Assembly: GCF_008271805.1 (NCBI RefSeq)
Contig: NZ_VSRY01000057.1
Coordinates: forward strand, 27,244 to 91,243
Source: Streptomyces sp. TRM49041
Lineage (GTDB): Bacteria; Actinomycetota; Actinomycetes; Streptomycetales; Streptomycetaceae
DNA: 64,000 nt
Reading direction: 5' to 3'
In this document: positions 27,711 through 37,034 of the stretch, in pieces
Layout: each line of letters begins with the position of its first letter
How positions within the stretch are numbered: the stretch's first letter is position 1
Program-made: the position numbers and the translations under genes
Notes under the pieces: model-generated
Told to the model about the DNA's origin: nothing
Databases searched by the model: none
What the model saw: the letters and a program-made list of their open reading frames with translations, nothing else

Positions 27711-28756
27711 CCGCGCTCCCAGAATGCAGGACCGACCGGCTCCTCGAAGTCGCCGAGCGCCTCGAGGAAGCCCTCGTCATTGACGCCGATCCGCAGCTGC
27801 GGAAGGGCGTGACCGGCAGGGCCGAAGATGACGCGGGCGCCGTCGGAGAGGTCGAAGGTGGACTGGTGACACGGGCAGAGGGCGTGGTGGGTCTGCTGCT
27901 CGTACAGCGAGACCGGGCAGCCCACATGGGTGCAGATCTTGGAGAACGCGACGATGCCCTCGTGCGACCACTCGAGCTCGCGCCGGTCCTTGATGTCCTC
28001 CGGCTCCAGCCGGACGATCATCAGGGCATCCTTGGCGATCTTGGTGTTGAAGTCGTGGTCCTCCTCGCTCAGGCCCTCCGGCATGGCGAAGGTGAGCGAA
28101 CCGACCGTGAGGTCCTCGGGGCGCAGCGGCTCGTTCGTGTTCATGTTGATGAGCTGCTTGCCCCTGGCCCACGAGGTGTGGAAGAGCTTCTTCTCGGGCA
28201 GCGGGCCCAGCTCGCGCAGGAGCACGACACCGGAGAGCGGCACCATGGCGAGCGCGCCGAACATGGTGTTGCGGATCAGCTTGCGGCGGCCGAGCGCGGA
28301 CTCCTGGGCGCCCTCCGCGAAGTCGGCCATGACCTTGGACCTGACCTCGGGCGAAGCCTCGATCGGGTGACGGTCGTCGGCGACCTCCACGTCCGACATC
28401 AGCGTGCGGGCCCAGTGGACCGCGCCCGCGCCGATGCAGAACAGGGAGATGCCCATCGTCATGCCGAGCGCCACGTGCAGGATGCTCACGTGGCCCAGCG
28501 GCCAGATGTAGACGATCTTGTCGACGTCGAAGGCGACGAACGAGGCGATGAAGCCGACCGTGGCCAGCATCGACACCGTGAAGAGCAGGGCGACCGTGCG
28601 CTCGGAGCGCTTGGCGGCCCGCTCGTCGATGTCCTGGACGCGGGGCTTGTGGGGCGGCAGCCCCGGGTCGGCGAACGGGTTCTCGGCTACCGCCGTGCCG
28701 TGCGCGGTGTCCTGCTCGCTCGGCAGGCTCTCTTCGGAAATCTCTTGGCTACTCAT
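27707..28756 (-). CDS. qcrA: cytochrome bc1 complex Rieske iron-sulfur subunit
   Basis: A 349-residue Rieske protein with three N-terminal transmembrane helices, the actinobacterial type (most other Rieske proteins have one). The [2Fe-2S] ligands are in KICTHVGCPVSLYEQ and ALCPCHQSTFDLSD (Cys-x-His ... Cys-x-x-His with the disulfide Cys). GPAGHALPQLRIGVNDEGF closes the cluster domain. It passes electrons from menaquinol to cytochrome cc (QcrC). The first 80 residues are charged and cytoplasmic. Both ends overlap neighbours by 4 bases, so the qcr genes are translated as a coupled set. Confidence 0.97.
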   Translation of the reverse strand: MSSQEISEESLPSEQDTAHGTAVAENPFADPGLPPHKPRVQDIDERAAKRSERTVALLFTVSMLATVGFIASFVAFDVDKIVYIWPLGHVSILHVALGMTMGISLFCIGAGAVHWARTLMSDVEVADDRHPIEASPEVRSKVMADFAEGAQESALGRRKLIRNTMFGALAMVPLSGVVLLRELGPLPEKKLFHTSWARGKQLINMNTNEPLRPEDLTVGSLTFAMPEGLSEEDHDFNTKIAKDALMIVRLEPEDIKDRRELEWSHEGIVAFSKICTHVGCPVSLYEQQTHHALCPCHQSTFDLSDGARVIFGPAGHALPQLRIGVNDEGFLEALGDFEEPVGPAFWERG

Positions 28757-29562
28757 GACTTCTTGGCCTTAGCGGTGTGGGCGGCGACCCAGACGGCGAC
28801 AGCGATCAGCGAACCCAGACCGAAGATCCAGCCGAACAGGCCTTCGCTGACCGGTCCGAGACCGCCCAGACCGAAGCCGCCGGGGGACGGCGTCTCGTCA
28901 CCGTTCACGGCCTTGACGTACGCGATGATGTCCTTCTTCTCCTTCTCCGGCATCACCGTGTCGGGGAAGGCGGGCATGTTCTGCGGGCCGGTCTGCATGG
29001 CCTCGTAGATGTGCTTCTCGCTGACGCCCCCGAGGTTCGGCGCGTACTTGCCCTCGGTGAGCGCGCCGCCCTCGCCGGTGAAGTTGTGGCACTGGGCGCA
29101 GTTGTTGCGGAACAGCTCGCCGCCCTTGGCGATGTCCGCGCCTTCCACGCTGTACTGCTTCTCGGTGGGCGTGATCGGTCCGGCGCCGAGCGACGCGATG
29201 TATGCCGCGAGCTGGTCGATCTGGGCCTGGTCGTAGACCTTCGGCTTGCTCGGGACCTGGGCGCCCGGCTGCTGCGCGGGCATACGGCCGGTAGCGACCT
29301 GGAAGTCCACGGCGGCCGAGCCGACGCCGATCAGGGACGGGCCGTCGGAGGTGCCCTGACCGCCGGTGCCGTGGCAGCTGGCGCAGCCGACGGTGTAGAG
29401 CTTCTTGCCCTCCTCGATGGCGAGGGACTGGGCGGTCTCATCGGCCTGTGCCGTGCTCGCGGGCGCGAACGCGGCGTACAGCCCCCCAGTGGCCGCCAGC
29501 GCGAGAAGTAGGACGACGACCGCCGCCAGCGGATGGCGTCGTCGTGCGGAGAGCTTTTTCAC
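28753..29562 (-). CDS. qcrC: cytochrome bc1 complex di-haem cytochrome c subunit
   Basis: A 269-residue membrane-anchored cytochrome with two covalent haem c sites, CASCHG (about residue 55) and CAQCHN (about residue 157), each with downstream Met ligands in ATGRMPAQQPG and TGPQNMPAFPD. An N-terminal hydrophobic helix (HPLAAVVVLLLALAATGGLY) and a C-terminal helix (LFGWIFGLGSLIAVAVWVAA) anchor it, with the haem domains outside. This di-haem subunit replaces separate cytochrome c and docks directly to the aa3 oxidase. It is coupled to qcrA by a 4-base overlap and lies 65 bp after ctaE. Confidence 0.97.
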   Translation of the reverse strand: MKKLSARRRHPLAAVVVLLLALAATGGLYAAFAPASTAQADETAQSLAIEEGKKLYTVGCASCHGTGGQGTSDGPSLIGVGSAAVDFQVATGRMPAQQPGAQVPSKPKVYDQAQIDQLAAYIASLGAGPITPTEKQYSVEGADIAKGGELFRNNCAQCHNFTGEGGALTEGKYAPNLGGVSEKHIYEAMQTGPQNMPAFPDTVMPEKEKKDIIAYVKAVNGDETPSPGGFGLGGLGPVSEGLFGWIFGLGSLIAVAVWVAAHTAKAKKS

Positions 29563-29627
29563 GGATTACCCCGGTGTCAGGATCTTCTGCGTCGATGCTT
29601 GCTGGATGTGTCGGGCGGTGCGCCCGA

Positions 29628-30248
29628 TTACTTGATCATGTAGATCGTGGCGAAGAGGCCGATCCAGACGACATCGACGAAGTGCCAGTAGTAGGACACG
29701 ACGATGGCGGCGGTTGCCTGCTCATGAGTGAACCGCTTGGCTGCGTACGTCCGGCCGAGGACCAGCAGGAAGGCGATGAGTCCGCCCGTCACATGCAGTC
29801 CGTGGAAGCCGGTCGTCAGGTAGAACACGGAACCGTACGGGTCGGAGGAGAGCGAGAGACCCGCGTCCTTGACCAGCTCGGTGTACTCGAGGACCTGGCC
29901 GCCGATGAAGATCGCGCCCATGATGAACGTCACGATGAACCAGGTGCGCAGCTTCTTCACGTCGCCGCGCTCGGCGGCGAAGACGCCGAGCTGACACGTG
30001 AGGGAGGAGAGCACCAGGATCGTGGTGTTGGTCGCCGAGAACGGGAAGTTCAGGTGTTCGGCCTGCTGCGCCCAGTATTCGGCACCCGTTACCGATCGCA
30101 GGGTGAAGTACATCGCGAAGAGGGCCGCGAAGAACATCAGCTCGGAACTCAGCCAGATGATGGTTCCGACGCTGGTGAGGTTCGGCCGATTGACCGACGG
30201 GTGCGCGTGCCCGGTATCTACTGTCGTTGCTGTCGCCACGACCGACAT
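29628..30248 (-). CDS. ctaE: cytochrome c oxidase subunit III
   Basis: A 206-residue membrane protein with five transmembrane helices, the short actinobacterial form of COX3. Typical segments are [40 protein letters not shown] (HGLHV, with conserved His) and [20 protein letters not shown]. It supports the aa3 oxidase core. It is the first gene of the ctaE-qcrCAB operon. The ATG sits inside a perfect 9+3+9 palindrome that could mask the start codon or bind a regulator. No strong ribosome-binding site is seen in the 15 bases before the ATG. Confidence 0.96.
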   Translation of the reverse strand: MSVVATATTVDTGHAHPSVNRPNLTSVGTIIWLSSELMFFAALFAMYFTLRSVTGAEYWAQQAEHLNFPFSATNTTILVLSSLTCQLGVFAAERGDVKKLRTWFIVTFIMGAIFIGGQVLEYTELVKDAGLSLSSDPYGSVFYLTTGFHGLHVTGGLIAFLLVLGRTYAAKRFTHEQATAAIVVSYYWHFVDVVWIGLFATIYMIK

Positions 30249-30259
30249 TATGTCGGTCG
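30239..30259. promoter_or_regulatory. ctaE: perfect palindrome over the ctaE start codon
   Basis: CGACCGACA-TTA-TGTCGGTCG: 9-bp arms, 3-base centre. The ctaE ATG (30246-30248) spans the centre. As RNA it would form a hairpin hiding the start codon; as DNA it is a plausible operator. There is no direct evidence for either. Confidence 0.5.
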
Positions 30260-30439
30260 CTTATCCCGCCCTCACTCCGGGGGGTGCCGTTCGGAGTGTC
30301 CCCGCCCTCGGCCAGCGGCGTCGGCTGACCCGGACGGCCCATCGAAGCGGTGTCCGAACCGGTGTTGACCGGCGGTGGGACGGAGTAGCATCCGCCGCAT
30401 CGGTTACCGAGCACTGCCACGTACGAACTCGGAGGAACC

Positions 30440-30841
30440 ATGCAGTCCAGCGCCACCGTACTGGTCTACAGCGACGACGCGAACACCCGCGCGCAGGTGC
30501 GGCTGGCTGCCGGGCGGAGGCCCGCTGCCGACGTTCCCCCGGTCGAGTACATCGAGTGTGCGACGCTCCCGGCGGTCCTGGAGCGGCTGGAGAAGGGCGG
30601 CGTCGACGTCTGTGTGCTGGACGGCGAGGCCGTGCCGGCGGGCGGGATGGGCGTGTGCCGGCAGATCAAGGACGAGGTGTTCCAGTGCCCGCCCGTACTG
30701 CTGCTGATCGGGCGGCCGCAGGACGCGTGGCTGGCGACGTGGAGCCGGGCCGAAGCGGCGGTGACGCTGCCGGTCGACCCGGTGGAGCTGGCGGAGTCGC
30801 TGGCGGGGCTGCTGCGGAGCCATCTGTCGGTGGAGGCCTGA
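30440..30841 (+). CDS. pseudo-receiver-like protein (response-regulator fold)
   Basis: A 133-residue protein resembling a response-regulator receiver domain: ATVLVYSDDANTRAQVRLAA gives the first strand with an acidic pair, and DVCVLDGEAVPAGGMGVCRQ has an Asp at the phospho-acceptor place. QCPPVLLLIGRPQDAWLATW and AEAAVTLPVDPVELAESLAG follow. The conserved Lys of true receivers is not evident, and there is no output domain, so it may be an unphosphorylated or stand-alone receiver. GGAGG lies 4 bases before the ATG. It diverges from ctaE and is found beside it in Streptomyces; a link to the respiratory chain is possible but only by position. Confidence 0.78.
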   Translation: MQSSATVLVYSDDANTRAQVRLAAGRRPAADVPPVEYIECATLPAVLERLEKGGVDVCVLDGEAVPAGGMGVCRQIKDEVFQCPPVLLLIGRPQDAWLATWSRAEAAVTLPVDPVELAESLAGLLRSHLSVEA

Positions 30842-30880
30842 GGACACGGCGCCGCCGGCCCCGCGCCGCGGAGCGGGCCG

Positions 30881-32137
30881 CTACAGGGCCTTGGGCCGCA
30901 GGCGGGCTCCGTCCGCGGGAGTGCTGCCCTCGCGGGTACCGGCCAGGACCGTGCTCCCCTGGCGCCACTCGGGCCAGGCCATGTTCCATTCGCCGAAGCC
31001 GTTCCCGAACGGGGTCATCTCGCTGCCCATGCTGTTGACGACCTTCACGATGTCCCCGCGCTGGATGTTCTCGTAGAACCAGGCCGCGTTGCTCGTGGAC
31101 ATCCCCACGCAGCCGTGGCTGACGTTGGCGTACCCCTGCGAGCCGACGGACCAGGGCGCGGCGTGCACGTACTCACCGCTCCAGGTGACTCGCGTCGCGT
31201 AGTAGACGGGCAGGTCGTACGAATCGCTGGTGCCGTCGGGTATGCCGACGGTGGTGCTGCGCATACGGACGAAGTACTGCTTCTCCAGGACCACCTTGAC
31301 ACCGTTTCGAGTGGCGAAGCCCGGTTTGCCGGAGGTCACCGGAATGGTATTGATCACTTCTCCGTTGCGCAGGACGGTCATGCGGTGGGCCGCGGCGTCC
31401 GTGATGGCCTCGACGCGGTCACCTATGGTGATCTTCAGCGGCGCGGTGGTGGTGCCGTAGAGGCCCTTGGCGACGCGGACGCCCGCGAGATTGCTCGTCA
31501 GGGTGACGGTGGCGCCGGTCGGCCAGTACTCCTTGGGGCGGTAGTGCAGCTGCTTGTCGTCCACCCAGTGCCAGGCGCCGGTCACCGCGGGCTCGGAGCG
31601 GACCTTCAGGGCACGTTCGACGGCCGCCCTGCCCTCCTTGGAGGTGACGGGGGCGCTGAGTTTGGCGGTGAGGGGCTGCCCGACGCCGTACTTGCCCGCC
31701 TCCGGCCCGAGTTCCACCTTCAGCGACTGCTTGGCCGGTGCCGTCTCGAAGGTCAGCGTACGGACGCCGGGGGCGCCGTCGCCGTTCTCGGTGGCGACCC
31801 TGACGGTGTAGCGGGCGCCGGCCGCGAGAGCGCCTGTGGAGCGCCAGCGGGTGCCGTCGGCGGCGAGTCGACCCGCGAGGTAGTGGCCGGCCTCGTCGAC
31901 AGCGGTGACGTCCGTTATGCGGGCGTCCTCGCCCTTGGTGGTGATGGCGAGGGGCTTGTCGAGTGCCGCCTTGCGATTCTCCGCGGGTCCGTTGAAGGCG
32001 ACCTGCTGTGCCGCGTCGTAGGGCTGCGCGGAGAGCGGATGGCCGTCCGGTCCCCCGCAGCCGGCCGCGCCGGCACCCGCGGCGACGACCAGCAGGGAGC
32101 AGCTGAGGGCTATGCGGAAACTCGGCGTGTGGCTCAT
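30881..32137 (-). CDS. L,D-transpeptidase lipoprotein (Ig-like plus YkuD domains)
   Basis: A 418-residue lipoprotein: basic N-terminus, hydrophobic core and lipobox AGAAGC at about residues 22-27. Two Ig-like domains (the second with VTSKEGRAAVERALKVRSEP) are followed by the YkuD catalytic domain; the nucleophile Cys is in ANVSHGCVGMSTSNAAW with the upstream His in WSGEYVHAAPWSVG. These enzymes make 3-3 cross-links in peptidoglycan and resist most beta-lactams; mycobacterial LdtMt2 has the same plan. A C-terminal extension after WNMAWPEWRQG is typical of actinobacterial members. It lies between the two respiratory operons and is co-directional with them, followed by a GC-rich segment. Confidence 0.94.
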   Translation of the reverse strand: MSHTPSFRIALSCSLLVVAAGAGAAGCGGPDGHPLSAQPYDAAQQVAFNGPAENRKAALDKPLAITTKGEDARITDVTAVDEAGHYLAGRLAADGTRWRSTGALAAGARYTVRVATENGDGAPGVRTLTFETAPAKQSLKVELGPEAGKYGVGQPLTAKLSAPVTSKEGRAAVERALKVRSEPAVTGAWHWVDDKQLHYRPKEYWPTGATVTLTSNLAGVRVAKGLYGTTTAPLKITIGDRVEAITDAAAHRMTVLRNGEVINTIPVTSGKPGFATRNGVKVVLEKQYFVRMRSTTVGIPDGTSDSYDLPVYYATRVTWSGEYVHAAPWSVGSQGYANVSHGCVGMSTSNAAWFYENIQRGDIVKVVNSMGSEMTPFGNGFGEWNMAWPEWRQGSTVLAGTREGSTPADGARLRPKAL

Positions 32138-32193
32138 AAGCACACCGTAGGAAGAGGTGTCCAGCGCGGCACGCCGGATTAGTGCAAACGAGA

Positions 32194-32227
32194 GGCCCGG
32201 CGGACTCCGTTCGGAGTCCGCCGGGCC
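32194..32227 (-). terminator. terminator of the ctaC-ctaD-ctaF operon
   Basis: GGCCCGGCGGACTCCG-TT-CGGAGTCCGCCGGGCC is a perfect 16-bp stem 20 bases after the ctaF stop codon. Confidence 0.85.
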
Positions 32228-32246
32228 CTTCACCGCTGCGGGAGCC

Positions 32247-32645
32247 TTACTGGTTCTGGTTCTCGCCCCGGTAGTACTCGAAGACCCAGCCCCACACGCC
32301 GATCAGGATGACCGGCAGCGCGAAGAACATCAGCCACCAGTCGAGGGCGACGCCCAGGAAGGCCAGGGCACCACCGATCCCCAGGGAGAGCGGCTGCCAG
32401 CTGTGCGGCGAGAAGAAGCCGAGCTCGCCGGCCTCGTCCGCGACATCGGCCTCCTTGTCGTCCTGGGCCATGGCGTCCACTCGCCGGGCCGTGAAGGCCA
32501 GGTAGTAGCCGACCATGATCGCCAGACCGAAGGCCATGAAGAGCGCCGTGGTGCCGACCGGCTCCTTCGACCACAGGCCGTACAGGACGGCCATGGCCAG
32601 GATGAAGAAGCTCAGCCAGATGAACATCTTGCCCTGGATCTTCAC
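32247..32645 (-). CDS. ctaF: cytochrome c oxidase subunit IV
   Basis: A 132-residue protein with four hydrophobic helices ([76 protein letters not shown]), matching the actinobacterial CtaF subunit that packs on the aa3 oxidase core. An acidic loop ([15 protein letters not shown]) joins helices 2 and 3. The ATG overlaps the ctaD stop by 4 bases, so it is the third gene of ctaC-ctaD-ctaF, and a very strong hairpin ends the operon. Confidence 0.95.
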   Translation of the reverse strand: MKIQGKMFIWLSFFILAMAVLYGLWSKEPVGTTALFMAFGLAIMVGYYLAFTARRVDAMAQDDKEADVADEAGELGFFSPHSWQPLSLGIGGALAFLGVALDWWLMFFALPVILIGVWGWVFEYYRGENQNQ

Positions 32646-34390
32646 TTGCCGGCCTCCTTGCCACCGACCAGCGCGGTGTCCGTACGACCCTGGTTCTCGA
32701 GCTGGTCGAGCGCCGCGATCTCAGGGTGGTGCAGGTCGAACGCCGGGGATTCGGAGCGAATACGCGGCAGCGTGAGGAAGTTGTGGCGCGGCGGCGGGCA
32801 GGACGTCGCCCACTCCAGCGACCGGCCGTAACCCCACGGGTCGTCGACCTCGATCTTCTTGCCGTACTTGGCGGTCTTCCAGACGTTGTAGAAGAACGGC
32901 AGGATCGACAGGCCGAGCAGGAACGAGCTGATCGTGGAGATCGTGTTCAGCGCGGTGAAGCCGTCCGCGGCCAGGTAGTCCGCGTAGCGGCGCGGCATGC
33001 CCTCGGCGCCCAGCCAGTGCTGGACGAGGAACGTGCCGTGGAAGCCGATGAACAGCGTCCAGAAGGTGATCTTGCCGAGGCGCTCGTCCAGCATCTTGCC
33101 GGTGAACTTCGGCCACCAGTAGTGGAATCCGGCGAACATCGCGAACACCACGGTGCCGAAGACGACGTAGTGGAAGTGCGCGACCACGAAGTACGAGTCG
33201 GAGACGTGGAAGTCCATCGGCGGCGACGCGAGGATCACACCCGTCAGACCACCGAAGGTGAAGGTGACCAGGAAGCCGACCGTCCAGAGCATCGGCGTCT
33301 CGAAGGAGAGCGAGCCCTTCCACATCGTGCCGATCCAGTTGAAGAACTTCACACCGGTCGGGACCGCGATGAGGAACGTCATGAAGGAGAAGAACGGCAG
33401 CAGCACGCCGCCGGTGACGTACATGTGGTGCGCCCACACCGTCACGGACAGACCCGCGATCGCGATGGTCGCGGCGATCAGGCCGATGTAGCCGAACATC
33501 GGCTTACGGCTGAAGACCGGGACGATCTCCGAGACGATGCCGAAGAACGGCAGCGCGATGATGTACACCTCGGGGTGACCGAAGAACCAGAAGAGGTGCT
33601 GCCACAGCAGGGCACCGCCGTTGGCCGGGTCGAAGATGTGCGAGCCGAACTTGCGGTCGGCCTCCAGCGCGAAGAGCGCGGCGGCGAGGACCGGGAAGGC
33701 CAGCAGGACCAGGACACCGGTCAGCAGCACGTTCCAGGTGAAGATCGGCATCCGGAACATCGTCATGCCGGGTGCGCGCATGCAGATGATCGTGGTGATG
33801 AAGTTCACCGAGCCGAGGATCGTACCGAAGCCGGAGAAGGCCAGACCCATGATCCACATGTCACCGCCGACGCCCGGCGAGTGGATCGCGTCCGAGAGCG
33901 GGGCGTAGGCGAACCAGCCGAAGTCGGCCGCGCCCTGGGGGGTGAGGAAGCCCGCCACGGCGATGATCGAGCCGAAGAGGTACAGCCAGTAGGCGAACAT
34001 GTTCAGCCGCGGGAACGCCACGTCGGGCGCGCCGATCTGCAGCGGCATGATCCAGTTCGCGAATCCGGCGAACAGCGGCGTCGCGAACATCAGCAGCATG
34101 ATCGTGCCGTGCATCGTGAACGCCTGGTTGAACTGCTCGTTCGACATGATCTGCGTGCCGGGGCGAGCGAGCTCGGCCCGCATGAACAGCGCCATGACGC
34201 CGCCGACGCAGAAGAAGACGAACGAGGTGACCAGGTAGAGCGTGCCGATCGTCTTGTGGTCGGTGGTGGTCAGCCACTTCACGACGACATTGCCTGGCTG
34301 CTTGCGCCGTACGGGCAGCTCGTTCTCGTACGGCTCCTTCGAGCCGTCAGCTGCCTCGGCGGCACCCTGAGGTTCGTTGAGGATGCTCAC
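32642..34390 (-). CDS. ctaD: cytochrome c oxidase subunit I (aa3 type)
   Basis: A 582-residue haem-copper oxidase core with twelve transmembrane helices. The haem a ligand His is in [20 protein letters not shown], the CuB His-Tyr pair is in [20 protein letters not shown], further CuB His residues are in [13 protein letters not shown], and haem a3/a ligands are in [15 protein letters not shown]. It reduces O2 to water while pumping protons. Start and stop overlap the neighbours ctaC and ctaF by 4 bases. The N-terminal 35 residues are hydrophilic ([20 protein letters not shown]) as in other Streptomyces. Confidence 0.97.
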   Translation of the reverse strand: MSILNEPQGAAEAADGSKEPYENELPVRRKQPGNVVVKWLTTTDHKTIGTLYLVTSFVFFCVGGVMALFMRAELARPGTQIMSNEQFNQAFTMHGTIMLLMFATPLFAGFANWIMPLQIGAPDVAFPRLNMFAYWLYLFGSIIAVAGFLTPQGAADFGWFAYAPLSDAIHSPGVGGDMWIMGLAFSGFGTILGSVNFITTIICMRAPGMTMFRMPIFTWNVLLTGVLVLLAFPVLAAALFALEADRKFGSHIFDPANGGALLWQHLFWFFGHPEVYIIALPFFGIVSEIVPVFSRKPMFGYIGLIAATIAIAGLSVTVWAHHMYVTGGVLLPFFSFMTFLIAVPTGVKFFNWIGTMWKGSLSFETPMLWTVGFLVTFTFGGLTGVILASPPMDFHVSDSYFVVAHFHYVVFGTVVFAMFAGFHYWWPKFTGKMLDERLGKITFWTLFIGFHGTFLVQHWLGAEGMPRRYADYLAADGFTALNTISTISSFLLGLSILPFFYNVWKTAKYGKKIEVDDPWGYGRSLEWATSCPPPRHNFLTLPRIRSESPAFDLHHPEIAALDQLENQGRTDTALVGGKEAGK

Positions 34391-35355
34391 AGTTGGTTCT
34401 TCTCCGCATTCCTGGCCGGGTCCGTCTGCTCAATGCCCGACGGGATGTAGCCGGTCTGCCCCTTCTCGGCCAGCTCCTTCAGGTGCTGCTGGTAGCGCTC
34501 CGGGGAGACGACCTTGACGTTGAAGAGCATCCGGGAGTGGTCGACGCCGCAGAGCTCGGCGCACTTGCCCAGGAAGGTGCCCTCCTGCGTGGGGGTCACC
34601 TCGAAGGCGTTGGTGTGGCCGGGGATGACGTCCTGCTTCATCAGGAAGGGGACCACCCAGAACGAGTGGATGACGTCACGAGAGGTCAGGACGAACCGGA
34701 CCTTCTCCCCCTTCGGCAGCCACAGGGTCGGGCCCGGGTTGCCGGTCTGCGGGTTCCGCGTCCCGGGGATACCGGCGTCGTAGACGCCCTCGGCACCCGC
34801 GGGGAACTGCTTCTGCCACTTGTCCGGAATGGCGCCGAGCTCCTTGGGGACCTCGGTGCCCGTGGCGGCGTCGCCGTCCACGTTCTCGATGTAGTTGAAG
34901 CCCCAGCTCCACTGGTAGCCGACCACGTTGATGGTGTGCGCCGGCTTGTCGGAGAGGGCCAGGAGCTTGGACTCATCGCGCGCGGTGAAGTAGAAGAGCA
35001 CCGAGACGATGATGAGCGGGGTGACCGTGTACAGCGCCTCGATGGGCATGTTGTACCGGGTCTGCGGAGGAACCTCGACCTTGGTGCGGCTGCGCCGGTG
35101 GAAGATGACGCTCCACAGGATCAGACCCCACACGAGCACGCCCGTGGCGAGCGCTGCCGCCCACGAGCCCTGCCAGAGGGAGAGGATCCGCGGGGCCTCT
35201 TCCGTCACCGGGGTGGGCATACCGAGGCGGGGGAAGTCCTCCCAGTTGTACGAGCAACCGGAGGCGGTAGCCAGGATCAGGCCCGCAGTCAGCACCTGCG
35301 GCAGCTTCCGCCGCATCGGGCGCCGCGACGAGCGGTCGGAGCCGTTGGGACTCAC
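34387..35355 (-). CDS. ctaC: cytochrome c oxidase subunit II (lipoprotein)
   Basis: A 322-residue subunit with a lipobox (ATASGCS at about residues 29-35), two transmembrane helices ([40 protein letters not shown]) and an extracellular CuA cupredoxin domain. CuA ligands are in [10 protein letters not shown] (His) and [16 protein letters not shown] (two Cys, Glu, His, Met). An insertion (about residues 160-215, [20 protein letters not shown]) is the actinobacterial CuA-domain extension. It receives electrons from QcrC. A GTG start is used. It heads ctaC-ctaD-ctaF; the leader region upstream contains two inverted repeats. Confidence 0.96.
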   Translation of the reverse strand: MSPNGSDRSSRRPMRRKLPQVLTAGLILATASGCSYNWEDFPRLGMPTPVTEEAPRILSLWQGSWAAALATGVLVWGLILWSVIFHRRSRTKVEVPPQTRYNMPIEALYTVTPLIIVSVLFYFTARDESKLLALSDKPAHTINVVGYQWSWGFNYIENVDGDAATGTEVPKELGAIPDKWQKQFPAGAEGVYDAGIPGTRNPQTGNPGPTLWLPKGEKVRFVLTSRDVIHSFWVVPFLMKQDVIPGHTNAFEVTPTQEGTFLGKCAELCGVDHSRMLFNVKVVSPERYQQHLKELAEKGQTGYIPSGIEQTDPARNAEKNQL

Positions 35356-35434
35356 GTAGCGCCTTCCCGAGAGTCTCGCCCGCGGGTCGGCTGCGGCCGT
35401 CTCGCTGGTCGGTCGCCGGCCCTGACGCGGGCAG

Positions 35435-35484
35435 GGGTTTGGATGTTTATGCGGACCAAACCCTACTGGACGCTATTTGGCGTC
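35435..35484 (-). promoter_or_regulatory. two inverted repeats in the ctaC upstream region
   Basis: GGGTTTGG-N13-CCAAACCC (35435-35463) and GACGC-N6-GCGTC (35469-35484) lie 80-130 bases before ctaC. On the minus strand TAGGGT at 35465-35460, a good -10 hexamer, runs directly into the first repeat, so that repeat could be a 5'-end hairpin of the mRNA or an operator. No clear -35 hexamer is seen. Confidence 0.45.
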
Positions 35485-35624
35485 GCGCGGGGAGGGTGCC
35501 CAACGCGCCGCCGCACCCCTCTTTCGGGTTGACTGCGCAGGTCGGAGGCGTCTGGAAGCTCTGACTCCGGGAGCCGCGGCGGCCACTCGCCGCCGCTCGG
35601 ACACAACGGAGTTAGCGTGGGCCC

Positions 35625-37010
35625 GTGGTCTATTTCGACGTCGCCTCCTCAGCTCCCCTCCACCCCGTCGCCCGGCAGGCGTTGCAGGCGTCGCTGGACG
35701 AGGGCTGGGCCGATCCCGCTCGGCTGTACCGGGAGGGCCGCCGTGCGCGGATGCTGCTGGACGCCGCCCGGGAGGCCGCCGCGGAGGCCGTGGGATGTCG
35801 CCCCGACGAGCTGACGTTCACTCCATCGGGGTCGCATGCGGTCCATTCCGGGATCGCGGGGGCGCTCGCCGGGCGGCGCCGGGCGGGGCGCCACCTGGTC
35901 GTGTCGACGGTGGAGCACTCGTCGGTGCTGCACGCCGCGGCCGCGCACGAGGCGGCCGGCGGGGCGGTGACCGAGGTGCCGGTGGAGCGGTCCGGGGCGG
36001 TGGCCCCGGAGGCGTACGCGGCGGCTCTGCGCGGTGACACGGCGCTGGCGTGTCTCCAGTCCGCCAACCACGAGGTGGGCACGGTGCAGCCGGTCGCCGA
36101 GGTGGCGGGGGCGTGCCGGGCGGCGGGGGTGCCGCTGCTGGTGGACGCCGCCCAGTCGCTGGGGTGGGGGCCCGTGGCGGGTGACTGGTCGCTGCTCGCC
36201 GCCAGTGCGCACAAGTGGGGCGGGCCCGCGGGTGTGGGGCTGCTCGCCGTACGGAAGGGTGTGCGGTTCGCCACTCAGGGGCCCGCGGACGAGCGGGAGT
36301 CGGGGCGGTCGGCCGGGTTCGAGAACATTCCGGGCATCGTGGCGGCGGCGGCCTCGCTGCGGGCCGTGCGGGACGAGGCGGCGGCCGAGTCGGCGCGGCT
36401 GCGCGGGCTGGTGGAGCGGATCCGGGCGCGGGTGCGGGAGTCGGTGCCGGACGTGGAGGTGGTGGGCGATCCGGAGCTGCGGCTGCCGCACCTGGTCACG
36501 TTCTCGTGTCTCTATGTCGACGGGGAGACACTGCTGCACGAGCTGGATCGTGTGGGTTTCTCGGTTTCGTCCGGTTCGTCCTGTACGAGTTCGACGCTGA
36601 CGCCCAGCCATGTCCTGCGCGCCATGGGCGTGCTCTCGGAGGGGAACGTCCGGGTGTCGCTGCCGCTGGGGGTCGCAGAGGCGGAGGTGGACCGGTTCCT
36701 GGAGGCGCTGCCGGGTGTGGTGGCCGGCGTACGGGAGCAGCTCGGGGCGCCGGCGTCCGGCCCGGTGGCGGCTACCGACGAGGGCGGGGCGCTGGTCGTC
36801 GACGCGGTCGGGAAGCGGTGCCCGGTCCCGGTGATCGAGCTGGCGAAGGTGATCGGCGACGTGCCGGTCGGCGGGACGGTGCGGGTGCTCGCCGACGACA
36901 CGGCGGCGCGGCTCGACATCCCGGCGTGGTGCGAGATGCGGGGCCAGGAGTACGTGGGTGAGGAGCCGGCGGACCGGGGGTCGGCCTATGTGGTCCGCCG
37001 GCTGAGGTGA
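35625..37010 (+). CDS. cysteine desulfurase fused to a TusA-like sulfurtransferase domain
   Basis: A 461-residue fusion. Residues 1-375 form an IscS/NifS-type cysteine desulfurase: DVASSAPLHPVARQALQASL at the N-terminus, PLP phosphate site TPSGSHAVHSGIAG, PLP-Lys197 in ASAHKWGGPAGVG, and sulfur-carrying Cys320 in SSGSSCTSSTLTPSHVLRAM. Residues 385-461 are a TusA/SirA-like domain with Cys399 in the CPxP motif VGKRCPVPVIELAKVIG. Sulfur taken from cysteine could pass directly to the TusA-like Cys for tRNA thiolation, cofactor or Fe-S synthesis. The GTG is 7 bases after a TAGCGT hexamer, so the mRNA may be leaderless. It diverges from ctaC. Confidence 0.92.
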   Translation: MVYFDVASSAPLHPVARQALQASLDEGWADPARLYREGRRARMLLDAAREAAAEAVGCRPDELTFTPSGSHAVHSGIAGALAGRRRAGRHLVVSTVEHSSVLHAAAAHEAAGGAVTEVPVERSGAVAPEAYAAALRGDTALACLQSANHEVGTVQPVAEVAGACRAAGVPLLVDAAQSLGWGPVAGDWSLLAASAHKWGGPAGVGLLAVRKGVRFATQGPADERESGRSAGFENIPGIVAAAASLRAVRDEAAAESARLRGLVERIRARVRESVPDVEVVGDPELRLPHLVTFSCLYVDGETLLHELDRVGFSVSSGSSCTSSTLTPSHVLRAMGVLSEGNVRVSLPLGVAEAEVDRFLEALPGVVAGVREQLGAPASGPVAATDEGGALVVDAVGKRCPVPVIELAKVIGDVPVGGTVRVLADDTAARLDIPAWCEMRGQEYVGEEPADRGSAYVVRRLR

Positions 37011-37034
37011 GACGTCGCGTTACGCGGCGTCTCG

